Under the pieces are notes generated by a model. That model searched no databases. It worked only from the letters and a program-made list of their open reading frames with translations, and was not told where the DNA came from. Positions 1 to 5,205 of a stretch of DNA of 5,878 nt are shown piece by piece; within the stretch, counting starts at the first letter, position 1, and the number at the start of each line of letters is the position of its first letter. The stretch covers positions 1-5,878 of the forward strand of contig SKYZ01000128.1 of assembly GCA_007127625.1 (NCBI GenBank), in the 5' to 3' direction. Made by a program: the position numbers and the translations under genes. The stretch comes from Aquisalimonas sp. (lineage in GTDB: Bacteria; Pseudomonadota; Gammaproteobacteria; Nitrococcales; Aquisalimonadaceae).

Positions 1-41
1 GAGGCGGGGCTTCGTGTTGCGGTCAAGGCCTGGTGTGCGAT

Positions 42-713
42 TCAGTCGTCGCCGCCGAAGGCCATCAGCAGGTGCAGAAGACTGGTGAACAGGTTGTAGA
101 TGGCGATATAGAGACCGACGGTGGCCATGATGTAGTTGGTCTCGCCGCCATGCACCAGAGCGCTGGTCTGGTACAGGATGAACGCCGACATCAGCAGGAT
201 GAACATGGCGCTCACGCCCAGCATCATCCCGGGCATCTGGAAGACCAGTGCGCCAAGACCGGCGAGGAAGGCCACCAGGATGCCCGCGAACAGGAAGCCA
301 CCCATGAAGGAGAAATCCTTGCGGGTGCTCAGCGCGTACACCGAGAGGCCGATGAAGATGGCCGCCGTGCCACCGAAGGCGGTCATGATGATCTGGCTGC
401 CGTTGGGCACCGCCGTGAGATAGAAGCTCAGGATGGGTCCTAGGGTGTAGCCCATGAAACCGGTGAGGGCAAACACCGACAGCAGACCCCAGGCGCTGTT
501 GCGCAGGGCGTTGGTGAGGAACAGCAGCCCGAAGTAGCCGCCCAGTACAACAATGAAGTGCAGCGGCGGTGCATTGGTGACCATGGCCACGCCCGCCATC
601 ACGGCGCTGAATGCCAGCGTCAGGGACAACAGGCTGTAGGTGTTACGGATGACCTTGTTGGTCTCGATCGCCCGTGCACCGGAAGTGCTGACGACGCGTT
701 CTTGGCTTGTCAT
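42..713 (-). CDS. yccA: Bax inhibitor-1/YccA family inner-membrane protein (YccA-like)
   Basis: This 223-residue integral membrane protein belongs to the Bax inhibitor-1 family and is closest to E. coli YccA (about 219 residues). YccA binds the FtsH protease and modulates its degradation of membrane proteins. A cytosolic tail of about 23 residues precedes roughly seven hydrophobic segments (near 24-46, 51-69, 75-97, 105-127, 135-158, 161-183 and 195-218). Family strings include RNTYSLLSLTLAFSA (23-37), TGFMGYTLGPILS (84-96), TRKDFSF (130-136) and HGGETNY (188-194). I chose the ATG at 711-713 because AAGGAGG lies 9 bases upstream (729-723) and homologues begin here; an in-frame ATG at 761 would add 16 residues unlike the family. 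The two aspartates of the B. subtilis YetJ pH sensor appear to be Gln182 and Ala204 here. The family call is secure; the FtsH role is inferred from E. coli. Confidence 0.93.
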   Translation of the reverse strand: MTSQERVVSTSGARAIETNKVIRNTYSLLSLTLAFSAVMAGVAMVTNAPPLHFIVVLGGYFGLLFLTNALRNSAWGLLSVFALTGFMGYTLGPILSFYLTAVPNGSQIIMTAFGGTAAIFIGLSVYALSTRKDFSFMGGFLFAGILVAFLAGLGALVFQMPGMMLGVSAMFILLMSAFILYQTSALVHGGETNYIMATVGLYIAIYNLFTSLLHLLMAFGGDD

Positions 714-722
714 TGCCTCATG

Positions 723-729
723 CCTCCTT
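723..729 (-). promoter_or_regulatory. Ribosome binding site of yccA
   Basis: On the minus strand AAGGAGG ends 9 bases before the ATG at 713. It is a near-perfect Shine-Dalgarno sequence, and it decides the start in favour of 713 over the longer open frame that begins at 761. Confidence 0.8.
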
Positions 730-782
730 GTGGTCCATGCCGTTCGCGGCCCGGGAACCACTGTCCCGCCGCGTTCCGGGGT

Positions 783-788
783 ATTCTA
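783..788 (-). promoter_or_regulatory. Candidate -10 box for yccA
   Basis: In the 169-base gap between aidB and yccA the minus strand reads TAGAAT, five of six matches to the sigma-70 -10 consensus. It lies about 70 bases upstream of the yccA start. No good -35 box is visible at 16-18 bases spacing, so this may be a weak or activator-dependent promoter, or chance. Confidence 0.25.
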
Positions 789-863
789 GCGTGCTCTGCT
801 GTCCGGCACGATACACAAATATCCGGGGCCGGCGCCATGGTAACTGCAATGGTGGAGACCGCA

Positions 864-889
864 TGACTCGGAACAGGTTCCGTCAGTCA
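864..889 (-). repeat. Inverted repeat spanning the aidB stop codon
   Basis: The arms CGGAAC and GTTCCG (869-874 and 877-882) flank two bases. The outer arms TGACT and AGTCA (864-868 and 885-889) extend the pairing with a two-base bulge. In aidB mRNA this would be a hairpin of about ten base pairs with a small loop, including the stop codon (885-883). No U-rich tract follows, so it is not a classical intrinsic terminator. It may stabilise the 3' end of the transcript or attenuate readthrough into yccA. Confidence 0.45.
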
Positions 890-2571
890 CCGTCTTCCGT
901 GGGCGACGCCCGATGCAGGATGGCGTCGAGATCGGCGTGGTCGCTGAGCCCGCCGTACAGCAGTGTGCGGTTCGGCCCCAGGCGGGCGGCACAGAACGCA
1001 TCGGCGACGGCGGCGTTGCCATTGCGAATCAGTAGCCCGGCCTGCAGGGCAAGCGCAATGTCCTCCACCAGAACCCGCGCTTCCATGGGCAGTTCCGCGC
1101 CGCCGTGCAGGCGCTGCTCGATGCGTTGCACCGCTTCGTCCAGGTACCGGTTTTCACCGCGACACTGGCGCAACTCCTCCAGCAGCACGTCCACCGTCTC
1201 CGGGCTTTTCTGCATCGCGCGCAGGACATCCAGGCACTGAATGTTGCCGGAGCCTTCCCAGATGGCGTTCACCGGTGCCTCGCGGTAGAGGCGGGGGAGG
1301 GCGTGCTCCTCCACGTAGCCGGCGCCGCCCAGACATTCCTGCGACTCGGTGATGTGGCCCGCGGCCCGCTTGCAGATCCAGTATTTGCCCAGTGCGGTGG
1401 CGATCCGGGCGAAGGCGTGTTCGCGGGGGTCCATGGCCTGTCGGTCCAGGGCCGCGGCGACACGGAAAGTCAGCGCCGCTGCTCCTTCCACTTCCACCGC
1501 CAGGTCCGCGAGCACGTTGCGCATGAGCGGCTGATTCAACAGCAGATCGCCGAAGGCGCGGCGCTGGCTGCAGTGGTGCATGGCAAGGGCGAGTCCCTGG
1601 CGCATCAGGCTGGCGGAACCGATCATGCAGTCCATGCGCGTCTGCGCCACCATTTCGATGATGGTGGGCACCCCCCGACCTTCCTCGCCGATCATGACCG
1701 CGTGGGCATGCTGGAACTCCACTTCACCGGAGGCATTCGAGCGGTTGCCCAGCTTGTCCTTGAGGCGCTGGATACGGATGGTGTTCACGGTGCCGTCCGG
1801 GCACCACCGCGGCAGCAGAAAACAGCTCAGGCCGCCGACGGTCTGTGCCAGCACCAGGAAGGCGTCGGACATGGGGGCGGAGAAGAACCACTTGTGACCG
1901 ACCAGACGGTAGGCCCGGCCTGGGCCGGCCGCGGTCACTGGTTCCGCAACGGTGGTGTTCGAGCGCACGTCGGAGCCACCCTGTTTCTCCGTCATGCCCA
2001 TTCCCAGGGTGAGGCCCGTCTTCTGCTCCGGTGGCAGAAAGCGGGGATCGTAACGGTTGCTGAGAATGCGTGGCTCCCATTCCCGCGCCACCTCCGGCTG
2101 GTGCCGCAGCGCCGGGATGCAGGCATGGGTCATGGTGATGGGGCACATGGTTCCGGCTTCCGCCTGGTTGTGCAGGTACATCAGTGCCGAGCGCACCACA
2201 TGGGTGCCGGGCCCGGGGTGGCGCCAGGAGAGGGCGTGGATCTCATTGCCGATGCCCGCTTCCATGAGGCGGTGATAGGCGGGATGGAACTGCACCTGAT
2301 CCACCCGGTGGCCGTACCGGTCGTGGGTCTGCAGTTCCGGTGGGTTCCGGTTGGCGTCGAATCCGGCCTCCCATAGCTCGCCGCCAGCCCGAGCGCCGTA
2401 ATCCCGCAGGTGGTCCTCGCCCCAGCCACCCCCCTCACGCTGGACGGCCTCTCTTAGCACACGGTCGGTGAGATAGAGATTTCGCTCCTCGAAGGGGGAG
2501 GGCTGATTCTCCACTGGATGGGTGGCCCAGACGGTGGGGGCGCTGTCGCCGGATCCCGGATTGGTCGCCAT
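883..2571 (-). CDS. aidB: AidB-like acyl-CoA dehydrogenase (isovaleryl-CoA dehydrogenase type)
   Basis: This 562-residue FAD-dependent acyl-CoA dehydrogenase is of the AidB branch (E. coli AidB is 541 residues). E. coli AidB is induced by alkylation damage through Ada, has weak isovaleryl-CoA dehydrogenase activity and binds DNA. Family strings seen are CPITMTHA (143-150), GMGMTEKQGGSDVRSNTT (190-207), GHKWFFS (225-231), RLKDKLGNRSNASGEVEF (269-286) and LYREAPVNAIWEGSGNI (428-444). Glu439 in WEGSGNI corresponds to the catalytic glutamate of medium-chain acyl-CoA dehydrogenase. The ATG at 2569-2571 is preceded by AGGAGG at 5 bases; the frame stays open to 2685, but that extension has no family match. 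The C-terminal domain, which carries DNA contacts in E. coli, is net acidic here, so a purely metabolic role is possible. No ada or other repair gene is adjacent. The family call is secure; the biological role is open. Confidence 0.92.
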   Translation of the reverse strand: MATNPGSGDSAPTVWATHPVENQPSPFEERNLYLTDRVLREAVQREGGGWGEDHLRDYGARAGGELWEAGFDANRNPPELQTHDRYGHRVDQVQFHPAYHRLMEAGIGNEIHALSWRHPGPGTHVVRSALMYLHNQAEAGTMCPITMTHACIPALRHQPEVAREWEPRILSNRYDPRFLPPEQKTGLTLGMGMTEKQGGSDVRSNTTVAEPVTAAGPGRAYRLVGHKWFFSAPMSDAFLVLAQTVGGLSCFLLPRWCPDGTVNTIRIQRLKDKLGNRSNASGEVEFQHAHAVMIGEEGRGVPTIIEMVAQTRMDCMIGSASLMRQGLALAMHHCSQRRAFGDLLLNQPLMRNVLADLAVEVEGAAALTFRVAAALDRQAMDPREHAFARIATALGKYWICKRAAGHITESQECLGGAGYVEEHALPRLYREAPVNAIWEGSGNIQCLDVLRAMQKSPETVDVLLEELRQCRGENRYLDEAVQRIEQRLHGGAELPMEARVLVEDIALALQAGLLIRNGNAAVADAFCAARLGPNRTLLYGGLSDHADLDAILHRASPTEDGD

Positions 2572-2576
2572 GATCT

Positions 2577-2582
2577 CCTCCT
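2577..2582 (-). promoter_or_regulatory. Ribosome binding site of aidB
   Basis: The minus strand reads GAGGAGGAGATC directly before the ATG at 2571. The AGGAGG core has a 5-base spacer, which supports this start over the ATGs further upstream in the same frame. Confidence 0.75.
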
Positions 2583-2655
2583 CGGCGTTGACCGATCCCT
2601 TCCCCCAGTATGTCATTACGGACCCGGATTCCCATGCCAAGCCGATGCCGGAAAA

Positions 2656-2685
2656 ACTATGCGCTTCCGAGCAGGCCCGCGGCAA
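2656..2685 (-). promoter_or_regulatory. Candidate aidB promoter
   Basis: On the minus strand TTGCCG (2685-2680, four of six matches to the -35 consensus) is followed after 18 bases by CATAGT (2661-2656, four of six to the -10). Transcription would begin near 2649, giving an aidB leader of about 78 bases. The match is modest for GC-rich DNA and could be chance. Confidence 0.25.
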
Positions 2686-2806
2686 CGAGGTCGAGAATCA
2701 GGAACCGGTTGATGGAACAGTCCCGAGCAGCCGCCGGCCGTGCTGGTCCTTCGCTTCGTGCCGTCGCCATCAACAGTCTTCCATGAGACCATTGACTGGT
2801 AGCCTG

Positions 2807-2827
2807 CCACATGTGCGGTCCATGTGG
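2807..2827. repeat. Inverted repeat in the divergent spacer, possible operator
   Basis: Perfect 7-base arms CCACATG (2807-2813) and CATGTGG (2821-2827) flank TGCGGTC. The left arm also sits in the 8-base palindrome CACATGTG (2808-2815). Its place between two divergent genes suits a regulator site or a leader hairpin, but no regulator gene is in the window. Confidence 0.4.
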
Positions 2828-2882
2828 GCACAGGGGGTTGCCGTTACGCGGCAGTCGTCGCACTTTGCGACCGAGGCAGGCA

Positions 2883-2901
2883 GCACGGAATCTCTCCGTG
2901 C
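2883..2901 (+). repeat. Hairpin in the leader of the 5'-nucleotidase gene
   Basis: Perfect 7-base arms GCACGGA (2883-2889) and TCCGTGC (2895-2901) flank the loop ATCTC. The hairpin ends 22 bases before the ATG at 2924, just upstream of the weak ribosome binding site AGGA (2911-2914). It would form in the mRNA leader if transcription starts further upstream. It is not a terminator, since no T tract follows. Confidence 0.45.
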
Positions 2902-2923
2902 CCGGAGTACAGGACACCAGGTC

Positions 2924-3877
2924 ATGCCCGTTTCCTTCGACGGCAAACTCGTCATCGCCATATCCTCTCGCGCCCTGTTCGACATGGCCGAGAGCCACCG
3001 TGTGTTCATGGAGCAGGGGGTGGATGCCTACTGTCGCTACCAGCGGGAGCACGAGGACGAGGTGCTGGCGCCAGGGGTGGCGTTCACGCTGGTGCGCAAG
3101 CTGCTGCGCCTGGAAGGCATCGACGACGGTGTGGAGGTGATTCTGCTGTCGCGCAACAGCGCGGATACCGGTCTGCGCGTGTTCAATTCGGTGGAACATT
3201 ACGGCCTCAACATCACCCGCGCCGCGTTCACCAACGGGGAGCGTCCGTGGCGTTATATCCCTGCCTTCGGTGCTCACCTGTTCCTGTCCGCCGACCCCAA
3301 CGATGTTGCCCAGGCCCTGCAGCAGGGCTATGCGGCGGCCACCATCCTGCCCTCCGCCGGACGGGATACCGACGCCCCGGAGGAGAGAGAGGTCCGGATC
3401 GCGTTTGATGGCGATGCGGTGCTGTTCGCCGATACTGCCGAGCGCATCTTCCAGGAATCCGGCCTGGAGGCCTTTTCCGCCAGCGAACGGCAGCAGGCCC
3501 GCTCGCCGCTGCCGGGTGGGCCGTTCAAGTCGTTTCTCGCGGCGCTGCATCAGCTTCAGCGCCGGGAACAGCTCGGTGGCGAGCCGAGCCCGATACGCAC
3601 CGCACTGGTGACGGCGCGGAGTGCGCCCGCCCACGAGCGGGTCATCCGTACCCTGCGCCACTGGGACATCCGCATCGACGAGGCGCTTTTCCTGGGCGGG
3701 CTGCCCAAGGCCGACTTCCTGGCCGCATTCGGCGCCGACATCTTCTTCGATGATCAGCAGGGCCATTGCGAGATCGCCAGCCAGCAGGTTGCCACCGGAC
3801 ACGTGCCCCACGGAGTGAGCAACGTGGGCGCCGTCGACGCCGATGATTCCAGTGAAACCGGGTCGACGGGCGGATGA
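2924..3877 (+). CDS. 5'-nucleotidase, cytosolic IA-like (HAD superfamily)
   Basis: This 317-residue protein belongs to the bacterial branch of the cytosolic 5'-nucleotidase IA family, which hydrolyses nucleoside 5'-monophosphates to nucleosides and phosphate with Mg2+. The start MPVSFDGKLVIAISSRALFD is typical of the family. HAD motifs are visible: RIAFDGDAVLFAD (158-170), with Asp162 and Asp164 as nucleophile and acid/base; VTARSAP (229-235) as motif II; LFLGGLPKADFL (255-266), with Lys262; and ADIFFDDQ (271-278), with Asp276 and Asp277. The C-terminal tail (about 301-317) is acidic and Ser/Gly-rich, so probably disordered. I chose the ATG at 2924, although only AGGA (9 bases upstream) serves as ribosome binding site, because it matches the family N-terminus; the frame is open upstream to 2522 without family similarity. 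The gene leads a rightward run of phosphohydrolases. The family is secure; the substrate (AMP, dNMPs) is inferred. Confidence 0.92.
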   Translation: MPVSFDGKLVIAISSRALFDMAESHRVFMEQGVDAYCRYQREHEDEVLAPGVAFTLVRKLLRLEGIDDGVEVILLSRNSADTGLRVFNSVEHYGLNITRAAFTNGERPWRYIPAFGAHLFLSADPNDVAQALQQGYAAATILPSAGRDTDAPEEREVRIAFDGDAVLFADTAERIFQESGLEAFSASERQQARSPLPGGPFKSFLAALHQLQRREQLGGEPSPIRTALVTARSAPAHERVIRTLRHWDIRIDEALFLGGLPKADFLAAFGADIFFDDQQGHCEIASQQVATGHVPHGVSNVGAVDADDSSETGSTGG

Positions 3878-3927
3878 AGCCATCGTGCCCCCGTTTCCCG
3901 GCGTGTGTTGGGCAGCAAAGGGACTTG

Positions 3928-3956
3928 TTGCAGGCCGGGGGAAAAACGACTACCTT
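3928..3956 (+). promoter_or_regulatory. Weak candidate promoter for thrH
   Basis: In the 121-base gap after the nucleotidase gene, TTGCAG (3928-3933) is followed after 17 bases by TACCTT (3951-3956); each box has three of six consensus matches. Transcription would begin about 35-40 bases before the GTG start of thrH. I see no convincing terminator for the preceding gene in this gap, so readthrough is equally possible. Confidence 0.2.
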
Positions 3957-3983
3957 GTGCGCGATTTTCCGGCCGGGTTGGCC

Positions 3984-3989
3984 AAGGAG
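3984..3989 (+). promoter_or_regulatory. Ribosome binding site of thrH
   Basis: AAGGAG lies 9 bases before the GTG at 3999 and fixes that start. Three tandem GAGC units (3987-3998) run from inside this site to the start codon and form the entire spacer. Confidence 0.75.
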
Positions 3990-3998
3990 CGAGCGAGC

Positions 3999-4607
3999 GT
4001 GAATATCGTCTGCCTGGACCTGGAAGGCGTGCTGGTCCCGGAAATCTGGATTGGCCTGGCCGAGCGCACCGGCATTGGAGCATTACGGGCCACCACCCGG
4101 GACGTGCCCGATTACGATGATCTGATGCAGCAGCGACTGCGCATCCTAGACGAGCACGGCCTGGGCATGGATCACATCCAGGCGGTCATTGACGAGGTAC
4201 GGCCGTTCCCCGGGGCGCGGGAGTTCCTGCACTGGATTCGCGAGCGCTACCAGTTGGTCATCCTCTCGGACACCTTCTACGAGTTCGCGCACCCCCTGAT
4301 GCGTCAGCTGGACTGGCCGACCCTGTTCTGCCATCGCCTGGAAGTGGACGGCGAGCGCCGGATTATCAATTATCATCTGCGGCTCGCCGACCACAAGCGC
4401 GCCGCGGTGGCGGCGTTTCAGCAGCTGAATTTCCGGGTGACGGCGGCGGGTGACTCCTATAACGATACCGGCATGCTGGCCCAGGCCGAGCAGGGCCTTC
4501 TGTTTGCGCCGCCGCAGAACGTCATCGACGATTTCCCCCAGTTCCCGGTCACCCGGGAATACGATGAACTCAAGAACGCCATCGAGCAGGCGTTCGCGCA
4601 CTCCTGA
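3999..4607 (+). CDS. thrH: Phosphoserine phosphatase / homoserine phosphotransferase ThrH
   Basis: This 202-residue HAD-superfamily enzyme is very close to Pseudomonas aeruginosa ThrH (about 205 residues). ThrH dephosphorylates phosphoserine and can transfer the phosphate to homoserine, linking serine and threonine synthesis. It starts at GTG (NIVCLDLEGVLVPEIW); an AAGGAG site 9 bases upstream and the family N-terminus support this over the ATG at 3843. The nucleophile is Asp7 in DLEGVL. The usual second aspartate is Glu9, as I recall for the Pseudomonas enzyme too. Other family strings are TTRDVPDYDDLM (32-43), RLRILDEHGL (46-55), ILSDTFYEF (88-96, motif II), Lys133 in DHKRA (motif III) and GDSYNDTGML (151-160, motif IV). 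The metallophosphoesterase gene starts 13 bases after its stop. The family identity is very strong; the in vivo balance of phosphatase and transferase activity is unknown. Confidence 0.95.
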   Translation: MNIVCLDLEGVLVPEIWIGLAERTGIGALRATTRDVPDYDDLMQQRLRILDEHGLGMDHIQAVIDEVRPFPGAREFLHWIRERYQLVILSDTFYEFAHPLMRQLDWPTLFCHRLEVDGERRIINYHLRLADHKRAAVAAFQQLNFRVTAAGDSYNDTGMLAQAEQGLLFAPPQNVIDDFPQFPVTREYDELKNAIEQAFAHS

Positions 4608-4620
4608 GTCAAGCAATTCA

Positions 4621-5196
4621 ATGAGCGATACTTCGACGACGCGTGTTGCGATCCTTGCTGATACCCATGGTTTTCTCGATCCGCGCATCGCCGAGCGGGT
4701 TGCTGAATGCGATTACGCCATTCACGCAGGAGACGTGGGCGGGGCCGACGTGCTCTGCTCGTTGAACCCCACCACCTCCGTGGTGGCCATTCGCGGCAAC
4801 AACGATACGGCGGACAAGTGGGCGGAGTCCGAGAGCCACTTCCTGGAGAATCTGCCGGAGGTTGCCGAGGTGTCACTCCCCGGTGGCACCATGGTGGTCA
4901 CCCACGGTGATGACAACCGCGGCCTGAAGGCGCGCCACAAGGCCCTGCGCCAGCGGTATCCCCAGGCGCGCGTGGTGGTCTATGGCCACAGTCATCGCCT
5001 GACCATGGACTGTGACGAGACACCCTGGGTGCTGAATCCGGGAGCGGCGGGCCGGACCCGCGTCTACGGCGGCCCCTCGTGTCTGCTGCTCTCCTGCAGC
5101 GAACAGGACTGGCAGGTGGAAGCGGTGCAACTGCCCGCCAAACGCTACCCCAATCGCGACAACCAGAGACGCCGCGCCACCCAGGCGACGGATTGA
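4621..5196 (+). CDS. YfcE/MJ0936-type metallophosphoesterase
   Basis: This 191-residue calcineurin-fold phosphoesterase is of the small YfcE/MJ0936 type, in which a dinuclear metal centre cleaves phosphomono- or diesters. The metal-binding motifs are complete and in order: ADTHG (13-17, Asp14 and His16), HAGD (35-38), RGNND (58-62), VTHGD (93-97) and YGHSH (121-125), followed by LNPGAAG (138-144). The physiological substrate is unknown for most of the family. The C-terminus (about 174-188) is rich in arginine and lysine and extends past the last core strand. The ATG at 4621 lies 13 bases after the thrH stop and has no recognisable Shine-Dalgarno, so translation may be coupled to thrH. The stop at 5194-5196 is in the same frame as hrpA, nine bases upstream of it. 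The family is secure; the reaction is uncertain. Confidence 0.9.
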   Translation: MSDTSTTRVAILADTHGFLDPRIAERVAECDYAIHAGDVGGADVLCSLNPTTSVVAIRGNNDTADKWAESESHFLENLPEVAEVSLPGGTMVVTHGDDNRGLKARHKALRQRYPQARVVVYGHSHRLTMDCDETPWVLNPGAAGRTRVYGGPSCLLLSCSEQDWQVEAVQLPAKRYPNRDNQRRRATQATD

Positions 5197-5198
5197 CC

Positions 5199-5203
5199 GG
5201 AGG
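5199..5203 (+). promoter_or_regulatory. Ribosome binding site of hrpA with very short spacer
   Basis: GGAGG follows the stop of the metallophosphoesterase gene and precedes the hrpA ATG by only two bases, where 5-9 is usual. No later in-frame start fits the family N-terminus better. Confidence 0.5.
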
Positions 5204-5205
5204 CC

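Larger units (their letters stand above)
2572..2923. other. Divergent intergenic region between aidB and the 5'-nucleotidase gene
   Basis: This 352-base spacer must carry the start signals for leftward aidB and for the rightward nucleotidase cluster. I see one weak sigma-70-like promoter for aidB (2656-2685). I see no convincing promoter for the rightward genes: TTGACT at 2792-2797 makes a good -35, but no -10 follows at proper spacing. Three short inverted repeats lie at 2807-2827, 2839-2853 and 2883-2901. The rightward frame is open across the whole spacer, but its translation resembles no part of the nucleotidase family. A 37-codon leftward frame (2657-2770) is the only small-gene candidate and is weak. 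Confidence 0.6.

Noticed and set aside
1105..2376. Long rightward open frame of 423 codons antisense to aidB
   Set aside because: It lies wholly within aidB on the other strand, has no recognisable motifs and is the usual shadow frame of a GC-rich gene.
2572..2685. N-terminal extension of aidB by 38 codons
   Set aside because: The strong AGGAGG before the ATG at 2571 and the family N-terminus support the shorter form; the extension includes the best promoter candidate.
2792..2826. Sigma-70 promoter for the rightward genes based on TTGACT
   Set aside because: The -35-like hexamer is good, but no hexamer at 16-18 bases resembles a -10 box.
2522..2923. N-terminal extension of the 5'-nucleotidase by 134 codons
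   Set aside because: The frame is open, but the extension overlaps the aidB start, has no family similarity, and MPVSFDGKLVIAISSRALFD is the normal family start.
2657..3883. Long leftward open frame of 408 codons antisense to the 5'-nucleotidase
   Set aside because: The sense strand encodes all the nucleotidase motifs; the antisense translation shows no family features.
3887..3918. Terminator between the nucleotidase gene and thrH
   Set aside because: Only a five-base complementarity (TGCCC/GGGCA) with a large loop and no T tract is present.
3843..3998. N-terminal extension of thrH from the ATG at 3843
   Set aside because: It overlaps the end of the nucleotidase gene and adds 52 residues absent from ThrH proteins; the GTG at 3999 has a clear ribosome binding site and the family start.
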